A stretch of DNA of 60,364 nt, taken from NCBI RefSeq assembly GCF_910589175.1, contig NZ_CAJURR010000013.1, positions 1 through 60,364 of the forward strand, written 5' to 3'. Origin of the DNA: an uncultured Lactobacillus sp. GTDB taxonomy: Bacteria; Bacillota; Bacilli; Lactobacillales; Lactobacillaceae. Positions 44,934 to 53,795 of the stretch are shown here, in pieces. The position numbers were made by a program, and so were the translations under genes. The notes under the pieces were generated by a model. That model was not told where the DNA came from, did not search any database, and was given only the letters and a program-made list of their open reading frames with translations. Position 1 is the stretch's first letter. Each line of letters opens with the position of its first letter.

Positions 44934-45905
44934 GTGAAAAACGTCTATAAGCTTCTAGTTGCACTTATATTAGCCATAAACGCAGTTTTCATTTATACTC
45001 ATGCAGTTAATTTTGATCAGCCAACTTTTGCTTCAATAGGTTCTACTGGCGGAGAATCAAGAAGAAGGCATCATTCTTTTTCGGGAGGCGAAGAATCAAG
45101 AAATCATCATTCTTCTTCAAGTACTGGTCACAGATGGCACCGTTCCTATTCTCCCTTTACTTTTACTAGTCTACTAATAGCATTTATTCTAGTACCAGTA
45201 TATGTCTTGTTTATGTTTCTCCTCTCTACTGTCTATAACCGTGTGGATTGCTTTTTAAGTAGATTTTTTCTAGCTTGTCATTTAAAGTATCAATACAATA
45301 CTAAATATCTATTTAAGCTAGGTTTTCATACAACAAAGCATCGCACTTCAATAAGTGATCATATTTTTCCTCTATTCAATCCTAATATTAAATTAAGCAA
45401 ATTTAGGTGGCATTTAAGTCTTCCTAAGCTCAACTACACGTCTAGTACAATTACTGGATTAGACGATAATTTGATCGAAGTTTATCGCCAAACCCATTAT
45501 CTTTACAATCAAATTTTAAGAAATCGCTCTGTCAACCATTACTATTCTCTTAGAGCTCTAAAGAAGTATTTGGATCACCGATTCTATAAAGCCCTGAAAA
45601 AGAAAATAAAGCTTAAAGTTTCTAAAAACACAATTGGTGAAACCATTATCGAACAGGTAAAAATATCAAAATACGTCAAATTTGACAATGAGTTGATTCT
45701 TGCCCAACTAGATATCATTGGTCACGTTAAAAAAGTTCAGGTTAAGGAAAATTTTCAAAATAGCTTTATTCGTAATAAATGGACTGATTATGTAATTTTT
45801 GGAAAGAATAAATCTGGTCATTATCAAATTATTAACCTAGTTTATGATCAGACTTCTTCTTCAAATAAAAATTCTCGAAAGAAATTTACTCAAAATAAAG
45901 TTTAA
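44934..45905 (+). CDS. Tim44-like exported membrane protein, paralogue 1
   Basis: A GTG start follows AGGAGAAAAGTT. The 323-residue protein has a signal segment (VYKLLVALILAINAVFIYTHA), then FASIGSTGG and a His/Ser/Arg-rich linker, a membrane helix (about 76-100) and a soluble C-terminal domain of ~210 residues that ends in NKWTDYVIFGKNKSGHYQIINLVYDQ. That domain resembles bacterial Tim44-like domains, which usually follow a Gly/Ser-rich linker and a helix. It pairs with the next gene. Function is unknown; its domain probably faces the cytoplasm if the first segment is cleaved. Confidence 0.7.
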   Translation: MKNVYKLLVALILAINAVFIYTHAVNFDQPTFASIGSTGGESRRRHHSFSGGEESRNHHSSSSTGHRWHRSYSPFTFTSLLIAFILVPVYVLFMFLLSTVYNRVDCFLSRFFLACHLKYQYNTKYLFKLGFHTTKHRTSISDHIFPLFNPNIKLSKFRWHLSLPKLNYTSSTITGLDDNLIEVYRQTHYLYNQILRNRSVNHYYSLRALKKYLDHRFYKALKKKIKLKVSKNTIGETIIEQVKISKYVKFDNELILAQLDIIGHVKKVQVKENFQNSFIRNKWTDYVIFGKNKSGHYQIINLVYDQTSSSNKNSRKKFTQNKV

Positions 45906-45937
45906 AAAGTTTTAATTTGAAAAGGGGAAAAATATAC

Positions 45938-46894
45938 GTGAAAAAAATAATAAAAATTGGGATACTAGTTCTTCTTTTGTTTTCTGGAACTAATTTCATA
46001 TCTAATCATACTGATCTGCCTAAAGTAACATATGCTTCTATGGGTTCTACTGGTGGAGGCGGATCTTCCGGCGGTGGAGGATCTTCATCGGGTGGCGGCA
46101 GCAGCTCGTCTTCTTCTAGTGGGCCGGATACTGATAGTCCTGGTCCACTTTCTCTCTACGTTTTTATTATCATTGGTGGCATATATTTATTAGTATCATT
46201 AGGAAACTTACTTAGCTATCAAAGAGATTATAATAAACTCGCTAAACATCTTTATAAAGACTATGATTCACTATTTTTAGTAAAGCTAGGCTCTGTTAGC
46301 TACAATCATGATTCTCCGGCCGATGTTGGATTAAAGCTATTTAGTCCTAACCTAACAATTAAAGAATTTCAATCTTTGTTAAATAGGTTACAGATAAAAC
46401 TATCTTCGGATAACATAGATACACTGGATAAAAGTTTCATTGATATTTATATTCGAGCTCAATATCTTTATAGTCAACTTCTAAGAGAAAAATATGTTAA
46501 TAAAAATTATAAATTAGATAGCTTGAAACAGTATTTAGATGATTCTTACTATAAAACTATGGTTAGAGAAATTAAATTTAAAGTTTCTCAAGGAACAATT
46601 GATGAAACCGTTGTTGACGAAGCCAAAATTTCAAAATATGCAAAACTAGATAAAAACTTAATTCTTGTTAAATTAGATGTCCGTGGTCAAGATAAAGAAA
46701 TTCAGTTTAACAAAGACTTTGAAGATAGTTTTTCTCGTAATAAATGGAGTGATTATGTAATTTTTGGTAAAAATACTGATGACCAATATAAAATTTTGGC
46801 CTTAGTTTATGGTGAACATTTCCACTTAAATGGAACAGACTTTAATCATCAAGAAGGCTTAAATAAAGATACCTATAAAGAAAAGAAAATCTAA
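45938..46894 (+). CDS. Tim44-like exported membrane protein, paralogue 2
   Basis: The start is set at GTG 45938 (VKKIIKIGILVLLLF), 10 bases after AAAGGGG; a TTG 7 codons upstream is possible but has no ribosome site. The ~318-residue protein has a signal segment, YASMGSTGG, a long Gly/Ser linker, one membrane helix (about 78-98) and a Tim44-like domain ending NKWSDYVIFGKNTDDQYKILALVYGE. It shares the GSTGG, YLDxxFYK/YLDDSYYK and NKW(S/T)DYVIFGKN motifs with the upstream gene 32 bases away, so they are tandem duplicates. Confidence 0.7.
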   Translation: MKKIIKIGILVLLLFSGTNFISNHTDLPKVTYASMGSTGGGGSSGGGGSSSGGGSSSSSSSGPDTDSPGPLSLYVFIIIGGIYLLVSLGNLLSYQRDYNKLAKHLYKDYDSLFLVKLGSVSYNHDSPADVGLKLFSPNLTIKEFQSLLNRLQIKLSSDNIDTLDKSFIDIYIRAQYLYSQLLREKYVNKNYKLDSLKQYLDDSYYKTMVREIKFKVSQGTIDETVVDEAKISKYAKLDKNLILVKLDVRGQDKEIQFNKDFEDSFSRNKWSDYVIFGKNTDDQYKILALVYGEHFHLNGTDFNHQEGLNKDTYKEKKI

Positions 46895-46899
46895 TTAAG

Positions 46900-46924
46900 C
46901 GCTGCAATTTTTTGCAGCGTTTTT
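46900..46924 (+). terminator. Intrinsic terminator after the Tim44-like pair
   Basis: A GC-rich 7-bp stem (46900-46906 with 46913-46919, 6-base loop) is followed by T5. It lies just after the second gene's stop. Confidence 0.85.
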
Positions 46925-46998
46925 AATTCTTCTTTTATTCAATTAAAACTAGTAAAATAAAAATTAAGAGAAAATGTAAAAAAGGAGTGTTCTATTAA

Positions 46999-49383
46999 AT
47001 GAAATATAATCAATATGGTTACCTAAAAACAAATTTCGACCAAATGGTTAAAGAACTACAATCTATTAACTTCTTACCTAATGATTGGAAAGAAAATAGT
47101 TTTTCTGGCCTTTTAGCAACGCTAGTTAAAAACTCCGTTGCCGAAGCCAAAACTTATGGTGCAAAAGAAGCTAAATTAGCAGAGTTTGCAGTTAGTGATC
47201 ATAAAAATTTAAAAGATTTTTTAGCTGAAAATCCTAATTCAATTTCACGTAACCAATTTTATAATATTGCTTTGCAATTACTCGGCTATCATGTTGGCTA
47301 TGACTATGACTTAAATGATCCACTAGCACGAATGAGGTCTAATGCCCTTCCTTATACTGATCAAGAAGAAATTGATCGTAATGAATTAGTTAAAGTTTTC
47401 TACCGCCTACTTAACACTCGAGCTAAAAATGGCCAAACTTTCATTGATAATATGGCTGGTAAAGGTTACTTCACCCAGTTTTATGGTAATAATAAATTTA
47501 TGTACTTTAATGGTAAGTCACTCCCAGTTTTTGATATGAGTAAGGTTATTCGTGAAGTGGTTTATGTTGAAAGTGATCTTGATACTGATGAAGATGGCAA
47601 ACCTGATTTACTTCAAGTCACTGTCTTTCGTCCTTATCAATCAAACAACTTTAAGTTCCCTGCTCTCTATACAGCAGATCCATACTTCGGAGGAATTATT
47701 GCTAATGAAAAGCGAAACCACAATGTAGATATCAATCTAGAAGATGCTACTAAGAGCCCTTACCCTAAGTATGAGGCAATGCCTAAGGCTAAAGCTCAAA
47801 AGCCAGCTAGTGAAGATCAAGCTGCTACAGAAGGAGCAGTACACAAAGCAGCCTATTCGCTAAATGAATACTTATTAGCACGTGGATTTGCCAATGTTTA
47901 TGCTGGTGCAATTGGGACACGTGGTTCCGACGGTTTAAGAATTACTGGCGCACCAGAAGAAACTGAAAGTGCTAAAGAAATCATTGAATGGCTTCATGGT
48001 GACCGAATTGCATATACTGACAGAACTAGAAAACATGAAACAAAGGCTTCATGGTGTAATGGAAATATCGGAATGACTGGTCGTTCATACCTTGGCACTC
48101 TTCAAATTGCAATTGCTACTACAGGGGTAAAAGGACTTAAAACTGTAGTTTCTGAAGCTGCAATTTCTTCTTGGTATGATTACTACCGCGAACATGGCTT
48201 AGTCATTGCTCCAGAAGCTTGCCAAGGGGAAGACTTAGATATGCTGGCTGAAACTTGCCAGTCTAATCTTTGGGATGCAGGTGACTATCTAAAAATCAAA
48301 CCTAAATATGATGCAATGCAAAAGCGTCTTTTAGAAAAATCAGACCGTGAAACTGGCCAATATTCTGATTTCTGGGAAGCTAGAAATTATCGTCACCACA
48401 CTGATAATATTAAATGTTCTTGGATTTCAGTTCATGGTCTTAATGACTGGAATGTTAAGCCTAAGAATGTTTATAAAATTTGGCAAAAAGTTTCTAAATT
48501 ACCAATTGCACATAAACTATTCTTACACCAAGGTCCTCACTACAACATGAATAACCTTCTTTCCATTGACTTTTCTGATTTAATGAACCTCTGGTTCTGT
48601 CATGAATTGTTAGGCATTAAAAATAATGCTTACAAACAATGGGAAGATGTAATGATTCAAGATAATTTACAATCAGATATCTGGCATGAAGAACCAACTT
48701 GGAATAATGAATTAGGTAAAAAAGAAATTTACTTTCCAGATAAGCGTGGCAGCCTATTAAAAGATGGCGGAGAAGACAATGATAAAGTTTCATTTACCGA
48801 CCAAGGCGGAAAAATCTTTAAAGAAGCTAAGATTTCTGAAGACAAATGGCAGTACGACTTCATTTCTGGAGAAGAAAAATGGCTTGATCAACAATTGCGT
48901 TTTGTAACTGATGAATTCATCCATACTGTTACAGTAGTTGGACGTCCTAAGATTAAAATGAGTGTTTCTACCTCTCTTCCTAAAGGACAAATTTCTGTAG
49001 CTCTAGTTGATTTAAGCACTAGAAAACGTCTTACCCCAATTCCTAAGTCATTTAACGATCAAATTCAAGAATTAGGCTACCGTTTCGGGACTGAAGTAAT
49101 GAAAGAATTCGTTCCTGATAAAGAAACCAAGGCTAAATTAATTAGTAAAGGTCACATGAATGTTCAAAACTATGCTGATATGAAACATGCAGAAAAAGTT
49201 GAACCTGGTAAATTCTATGACTTGGAGTTTGAATTGCAGCCTACCTTCTATCGCTTACCAGCTGGTGCACGATTAGGCTTAATCATCTACTCAACTGATC
49301 AAGGAATGACCAAGCGTCCATTAGAAGAAGAAACTTATACTATTGATTTAGATAAGACACAATTGATTTTTCATGAGATGTAA
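46999..49383 (+). CDS. pepX: X-prolyl dipeptidyl aminopeptidase
   Basis: This 794-residue S15-family serine peptidase removes X-Pro dipeptides from peptide N-termini. The nucleophile lies in [15 protein letters not shown] (about 351-365), the catalytic aspartate probably in [10 protein letters not shown] and the histidine in LHQGPHYN near 512. An N-terminal helical cap (about 1-150) and a C-terminal jelly-roll domain complete the typical layout and length. Ribosome site AAGGAG precedes it. With pepN and the C1 peptidase it gives the cell broad capacity for proline-rich casein peptides. Confidence 0.96.
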   Translation: MKYNQYGYLKTNFDQMVKELQSINFLPNDWKENSFSGLLATLVKNSVAEAKTYGAKEAKLAEFAVSDHKNLKDFLAENPNSISRNQFYNIALQLLGYHVGYDYDLNDPLARMRSNALPYTDQEEIDRNELVKVFYRLLNTRAKNGQTFIDNMAGKGYFTQFYGNNKFMYFNGKSLPVFDMSKVIREVVYVESDLDTDEDGKPDLLQVTVFRPYQSNNFKFPALYTADPYFGGIIANEKRNHNVDINLEDATKSPYPKYEAMPKAKAQKPASEDQAATEGAVHKAAYSLNEYLLARGFANVYAGAIGTRGSDGLRITGAPEETESAKEIIEWLHGDRIAYTDRTRKHETKASWCNGNIGMTGRSYLGTLQIAIATTGVKGLKTVVSEAAISSWYDYYREHGLVIAPEACQGEDLDMLAETCQSNLWDAGDYLKIKPKYDAMQKRLLEKSDRETGQYSDFWEARNYRHHTDNIKCSWISVHGLNDWNVKPKNVYKIWQKVSKLPIAHKLFLHQGPHYNMNNLLSIDFSDLMNLWFCHELLGIKNNAYKQWEDVMIQDNLQSDIWHEEPTWNNELGKKEIYFPDKRGSLLKDGGEDNDKVSFTDQGGKIFKEAKISEDKWQYDFISGEEKWLDQQLRFVTDEFIHTVTVVGRPKIKMSVSTSLPKGQISVALVDLSTRKRLTPIPKSFNDQIQELGYRFGTEVMKEFVPDKETKAKLISKGHMNVQNYADMKHAEKVEPGKFYDLEFELQPTFYRLPAGARLGLIIYSTDQGMTKRPLEEETYTIDLDKTQLIFHEM

Positions 49384-49430
49384 TGGTTGATAGGATTATC
49401 TCAAACTATTAATAAGGAGAGGTTTAGAAT

Positions 49431-49472
49431 ATGGAAACATCAAGTTCAACAATGTATTGGGTATTATTTTAA
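49431..49472 (+). CDS. 13-codon ORF with a strong ribosome site
   Basis: METSSSTMYWVLF is preceded by AAGGAGAGG at 49414-49422, a better ribosome site than many real genes here have, and lies 48 bases after pepX. It ends in a hydrophobic aromatic stretch and stops abruptly. It may be a short peptide gene or the stump of a longer membrane protein. I do not recognise it. Confidence 0.3.
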   Translation: METSSSTMYWVLF

Positions 49473-49498
49473 ATAATATTTTAAAATTTACAGTATGC

Positions 49499-49541
49499 AA
49501 AAAGTAGCTAGTCTTCAAAAAATGAAAACTAACTGCTTTTT
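49499..49541. terminator. Bidirectional terminator between pepX region and the histidine kinase
   Basis: Arms 49499-49512 and 49528-49541 pair with one mismatch and one wobble and carry A5 and T5 at the ends. It closes both convergent transcripts. Confidence 0.7.
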
Positions 49542-49542
49542 C

Positions 49543-50817
49543 TTATTTTGCTAATTTTAAAATTACTGTAAAGATAATCATATCATCTTTATGACTAACA
49601 TGAATTTTCCCATGAAATGTGTGAACAATCTCTTGCGCCATTGCTAATCCAATTCCAAATCCTGATTGCTTTGAATTGTGTGATTCATCTTCTCGATAGA
49701 AGCGCTCAAAGAAATGCGAATAATCTTTTCCTTTTCCTTCTTTATAAGTATTAGCAACCTTTAAGATGGCATTTGTTCCTAGCCTTCCTTTAGTTAAGGT
49801 TACGTGCACTTTCCCATCTTTATCGCAATATTTACGGGCATTGTCTAATAAGATGTTAATCAGTTCACTTAAAACATTTTTCTCTGCTTTAACATATAAA
49901 TCTGGCATAATCATTCCATTATATTTAAGATGATTTTTTTGCATCACAGACTTAAAGCTATTAACATTCTTTTTAACAATTTCAGAAAAATTCACTTTAT
50001 TTAGAACTACTTCACCGGTTTCACCAGTTCGAGCTAGTGCAATTAATCGATTAATTAACCTTGTTAATCGATCAACTTGTTCCTTAGTGCTTTTATTCCA
50101 TTCAGAATTATTGCCTAACATTTCTTCCATTTCGGTATTAGCAGCAATAATTGCCAAAGGAGTTTTTAATTCATGGCCAGCATTGGTAATAAACTCACGC
50201 TGTTTACGATATGTTGTAATAATCGGACCGATCGCCTTTTTAGAAACCAAAATCAATACCAAGGCAAAAACAATCAAAGCCCCAATTCCTAAAACAATCG
50301 ATACCCTAACTAGAAGAGAAAAACGATGATAAATCAGTGATTCATTCAAATAAACAATAAACTTACGACCAGTCTGATTTTTTCCAACACGGTAAGCATA
50401 CTGATTATTACCAATTGTCACTACGCCATCTGTTGTCTTATCCTTAAAAATCCTCTTACTTGTACTAAGAATTTCAGCGCGTCCAACATCATAAACATTG
50501 TCATCATTTACTATCCGCGGATTACTCTGCGGAGTCTCGGCAACAGTGAAATAACGATATTGAAAAACTGCCTCCGGATTATATTCACCTGCTAAAAAAT
50601 TCTTATTGATCGGATCTTTTTGATTACCAAAGACTGGCTTAGCATTCCGCGGGGTTAATTGTCCTTGATTGTTCACCAAGGCTGTTAAAACTCGATCCAC
50701 TTCATTATGACTTTGAGTATAGCTAACTCCTAATAAAGCACCTAAGGTAATTACGAGAACTATAAACAAAGCTGTAATCGACATTCCAATAAATTTCCAC
50801 CGAAACTTTTGGATCAT
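49543..50817 (-). CDS. Two-component sensor histidine kinase
   Basis: The 424-residue kinase has a helix at about 10-33, an extracytoplasmic region (about 34-165), a second helix (about 170-192) and a cytoplasmic core with the H box HELKTPLAIIAANTEME (about 216), an N box (INILLDNARKY) and G boxes (GFGIGLAMAQEIV). There is no obvious HAMP or PAS domain, and I cannot name the signal. It follows the response regulator gene after 10 bases. Confidence 0.92.
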   Translation of the reverse strand: MIQKFRWKFIGMSITALFIVLVITLGALLGVSYTQSHNEVDRVLTALVNNQGQLTPRNAKPVFGNQKDPINKNFLAGEYNPEAVFQYRYFTVAETPQSNPRIVNDDNVYDVGRAEILSTSKRIFKDKTTDGVVTIGNNQYAYRVGKNQTGRKFIVYLNESLIYHRFSLLVRVSIVLGIGALIVFALVLILVSKKAIGPIITTYRKQREFITNAGHELKTPLAIIAANTEMEEMLGNNSEWNKSTKEQVDRLTRLINRLIALARTGETGEVVLNKVNFSEIVKKNVNSFKSVMQKNHLKYNGMIMPDLYVKAEKNVLSELINILLDNARKYCDKDGKVHVTLTKGRLGTNAILKVANTYKEGKGKDYSHFFERFYREDESHNSKQSGFGIGLAMAQEIVHTFHGKIHVSHKDDMIIFTVILKLAK

Positions 50818-50827
50818 TTTAGCTCAC

Positions 50828-51493
50828 CTACCTAATTAAGGAAAAACTACCACCTTTTTCACCGACAATCTGAACTGAGCTCTGAATCGACTGCAACTTT
50901 TGTCTTAAGTAAGAAATATAAATCCAAACGACTTCTTCACTAGCTTCATTATCATCTTTCCAAACATGTGCTAATAAATCTGAAGTTGAAAATTCTTTTC
51001 CTTCATTAAGCATCAAATAATTCAAAAGTTGAGTCTCTTTACTTCCTAAACGAATCGAATTATGACTGACCAGTTCTTGTTCAGCAACATTTAAAGCAAG
51101 GTCTCCTACTTCAACCTCATTAGGTGTATATTGATCGTCACGTCGTTCTTTTGAACGTAAACGTGCTAGCAGCTCTTTTAGTGAAAATGGCTTAGTTAAA
51201 TAGTCATCAGCTCCACTATCTAAACCAGTTACTCGATCATCAACTTCTGCTTTTGCAGTTAGCATTAAAACATAAGTCTTATCACCTCTCTTGCGAATCT
51301 CCTTTAGAGCAGTAATTCCATCCATGACTGGCATCATAATATCTAAGATGATAACGTCATATGAATTTTTCTTAGCAAGTTCAACTGCATCCCGACCATT
51401 AAAAACAGGATCCACCTCATAATTAACACTCTGCATTGCTGCTACTAAAACACGAGATAATTGTTCTTCATCTTCGGCAAGCAAAATTTTCAT
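50828..51493 (-). CDS. OmpR-family response regulator
   Basis: The 221-residue protein has a receiver domain (LAEDEEQLSRVL, phospho-acceptor aspartate in VIILDIMMPVMDG near 51, LTAKA and the lysine in YLTKPFSLKELLARL) and a C-terminal winged-helix DNA-binding domain (LGSKETQLLNYLMLNEG through VWIYISYLRQKL). It lies between a small alarmone synthetase gene (4-base gap upstream) and its cognate kinase, so all three form one operon. Confidence 0.93.
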   Translation of the reverse strand: MKILLAEDEEQLSRVLVAAMQSVNYEVDPVFNGRDAVELAKKNSYDVIILDIMMPVMDGITALKEIRKRGDKTYVLMLTAKAEVDDRVTGLDSGADDYLTKPFSLKELLARLRSKERRDDQYTPNEVEVGDLALNVAEQELVSHNSIRLGSKETQLLNYLMLNEGKEFSTSDLLAHVWKDDNEASEEVVWIYISYLRQKLQSIQSSVQIVGEKGGSFSLIR

Positions 51494-51497
51494 TACG

Positions 51498-52109
51498 TTA
51501 ATCTTCCTCTCTAATTAAATGGCGCAAAGTTTGCATACTTACATCACAAGAAGCTAATTCATCAGCCACTCGCTTCAACTCTTTACCAATCATTTCAGGA
51601 TTCTTTATCTTGTGCTTATACTTCATTTCATGCTCTAAACTAGCCCAAGTATCCATTGCTATTGTTCTAAGTTGTACTTCAACATAGTAGTGACCAGGGG
51701 TGTTTCCTACGATATCTTCTTCGGGTCTTTCAACATCTAAAATCATGTGGTAAGAACGATACCCATTTGGTTTAGCATTTGTAATGTAATCTTTTTGCTT
51801 GACGATTTCTACATCGTCCCATTCCTTAATTAAATCAATACAGGTATAAATGTCATCAATAAAATTGCAAACTACACGAATTCCTACACTATCTCGATTT
51901 TCTTTTAGAGCTGATTCCGGGGTCACTGGCAATTCTTTTCGTTGACATTTTTCAATCATACTTTCTGGCCGCTTAACTCGGCCAATCAAGTGTTCATATA
52001 GGCTATCGCCGGTTTTCTCCTGATGAAGTTGATTTTCTTTCCTAAAGTACTCTAATATTTGGTTAAGTAAACTATCTAGTACCGGAGTATAGCCACCATA
52101 AATATCCAT
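51498..52109 (-). CDS. Small alarmone synthetase (RelP/YwaC-like GTP pyrophosphokinase)
   Basis: The 203-residue protein is a single RelA/SpoT synthetase domain with no hydrolase, TGS or ACT domains. Motifs are GRVKRPESMIEKCQRK (about 43-58), DSVGIRVVC with the catalytic-site Asp, KPNGYRSYHMI, and VEVQLRTIAMDTWASLEHEMKYK near 150-172. The KPNGYRS and RTIAMDxWASLEH forms look closer to RelP/YwaC than to RelQ/YjbM. It makes (p)ppGpp or pGpp. It is the first gene of an operon with a two-component system, which suggests stress-linked control. Confidence 0.88.
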   Translation of the reverse strand: MDIYGGYTPVLDSLLNQILEYFRKENQLHQEKTGDSLYEHLIGRVKRPESMIEKCQRKELPVTPESALKENRDSVGIRVVCNFIDDIYTCIDLIKEWDDVEIVKQKDYITNAKPNGYRSYHMILDVERPEEDIVGNTPGHYYVEVQLRTIAMDTWASLEHEMKYKHKIKNPEMIGKELKRVADELASCDVSMQTLRHLIREED

Positions 52110-52176
52110 ATTAAACCCTCTTTATTAATTTACTAATATTATAGCAGTCGAGATTTTTTTAATAACTATAATAATG

Positions 52177-53270
52177 TTAATTTAAAGAATTTTTGCTTTT
52201 CATTAGAAAAACTAAGAAAAAGGCAAGATTCCATATTAATAAGCAGATCATAACCCACAAAATAGAATTTTTAACTAACCATAAAATTAAAGCTCCAATA
52301 ATAAATATGGCTAATAGAGTTATTACTTCGATTTTTTCAAATTGACATACTTTTTTACTATAAACTTGCTTCACAATCAAAGAGAAATAATAAAGTACAA
52401 TCGTAACTACAATTAACCCATACAAAAACTTACGGTCCACATTCTTATTATTTAAATATAGGGCATCTACAGTCATTAACAATACAGAAATCACAATTGC
52501 AATATGACTATACATTAAGACAAATCCTCTACTAATTTGATGATGGTTAATGATCTTATCAGATAAAAGTACATAGCTAGCAAACATTAAAACTAGTGAT
52601 AAAAATAAAAATGCAGCATACATAAGGGGAGTCTCACTATTGAAGTAATTTGCTAAATTAACAATTGCTTCTCCAAACGCAATAATAACTATCAAACTTA
52701 CTCTCTCCACCAAATGAGGGAAATTAACTCTTTCAGCCTTAAATTTTTCCCATAAAAAGATTGGTAAAATCAAACCAATAATATAAGCAGCAATACAGAA
52801 ATAAATCCCTACAGAATAACCAAGTATCCACCCTAAAATTACTAAAAAGAACTCTGTTCCTAAAATAAATAAGAATTCTCTTTTATCATTAACTTCATTA
52901 ACCGAAGTGAATAAATATTGGCAACATATTGTTGCAATCATTACAGCCATCGCAATATTAAAATAATGAAAGGTTATGCGCCATTCCGTATTAATATTGT
53001 TGGCTAAGTAAACTGCTGTAAACATATTTAAAACAAGTCCGGCAATGTCTAAAAAGTTATTCTTGCTGTATCGATTAAAATAAACAACCTGATAGAACCA
53101 GATTTCCATTACTACAACGACGACTAATAAAAACTCTAAAAAGTAGCTAAAGGAATACCTCCATTAACAGGATGATGAATCATCGCCGTAATTCTAGAAA
53201 TCGCATATACAAAAACTAAATCAAAGAATAATTCAAACATATTTACCGGTTTAGCAACTATTTTATTCAA
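52177..53270 (-). pseudogene. ltrA: Low temperature requirement protein A (LtrA), broken by one frameshift
   Basis: From a TTG at 53270 with GAGGGAGAG upstream, the frame encodes MNKIVAKPVNMFELFFDLVFVYAISRIT, the LtrA hallmark N-terminus, to GGIPLATF and then a stop. The next frame continues at once with EFLLVVVVVMEIWFYQ and carries about ten helices to 52177. Adding one A to the A5 run at 53138-53142 restores a ~364-residue protein, normal for LtrA. The C-terminal 310 residues could be made by re-initiation at an internal ATG. LtrA function is poorly defined. Confidence 0.8.
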
Positions 53271-53330
53271 TTGAATCTCTCCCTCAAACTTAATTAGTTT
53301 CTATCTTGCCTTATATTCATAAAAAAATCA

Positions 53331-53361
53331 AAAATGCCCTTAGTCTTATCCGACTAAGAGC
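53331..53361 (-). terminator. Intrinsic terminator after the OsmC-like gene
   Basis: Arms 53336-53345 and 53352-53361 form a 10-base stem with one imperfect pair. On the minus strand a T-run follows, with a second T-run at 53327-53321. Confidence 0.7.
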
Positions 53362-53372
53362 AAATTGATAGC

Positions 53373-53783
53373 TTAATTTTCTAATTCTACATATGTTTTT
53401 ACACTCTGTGATACTGTTTGATAAACAGTTGAAACATGCAGAGTATGTTCTAAAAAGTCTTGTTTTTCTTCTTGAGACATAGAGCTTTCAAAAGAAACCG
53501 TAATCAACATTTCACTAACAACTGACTTTCCATGGCCGAGTTTAGTAGTAATTGCCTGATTTGTTACTTTAAAGTTCTTTACATCTAAATGATGGACATT
53601 TGCAATCATCCCTGCAGAAATTGAAATACAAGAGTTAACAGCACCAGCTAAATATTCTACTGGATTTGGAGCAATATTTTTACCACTTGCTGATTCGTCC
53701 GCCATGAATTTATTTTTCTTTGTTCGATTTTCAATTTGCCAAGGAGTATCAGTTAATTCACTTTTTACTGTATATTTTGTCAT
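53373..53783 (-). CDS. OsmC-family protein with only one cysteine
   Basis: The 136-residue protein has the OsmC/YhfA fold pattern with PNPVEYLAGAVNSCISISAGM (Cys52) and the C-terminal strand pair. In OsmC/Ohr peroxidases a second cysteine lies in a CPxSQ-like motif near residue 115; here the equivalent reads HVSTVYQTVSQSV and the whole protein has just one Cys. It therefore may not be a standard two-cysteine peroxidase. It sits 12 bases downstream of the Opu transporter, consistent with osmotic-stress co-regulation. Confidence 0.8.
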   Translation of the reverse strand: MTKYTVKSELTDTPWQIENRTKKNKFMADESASGKNIAPNPVEYLAGAVNSCISISAGMIANVHHLDVKNFKVTNQAITTKLGHGKSVVSEMLITVSFESSMSQEEKQDFLEHTLHVSTVYQTVSQSVKTYVELEN

Positions 53784-53795
53784 TTTTTCTCTTTT

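Noticed and set aside
19563..53783. Shared N-terminus MTKYTVK between the 37-residue peptide and the OsmC-like protein
   Set aside because: The match is only seven residues, the rest is unrelated and the genes are 34 kb apart; coincidence of a common start sequence.
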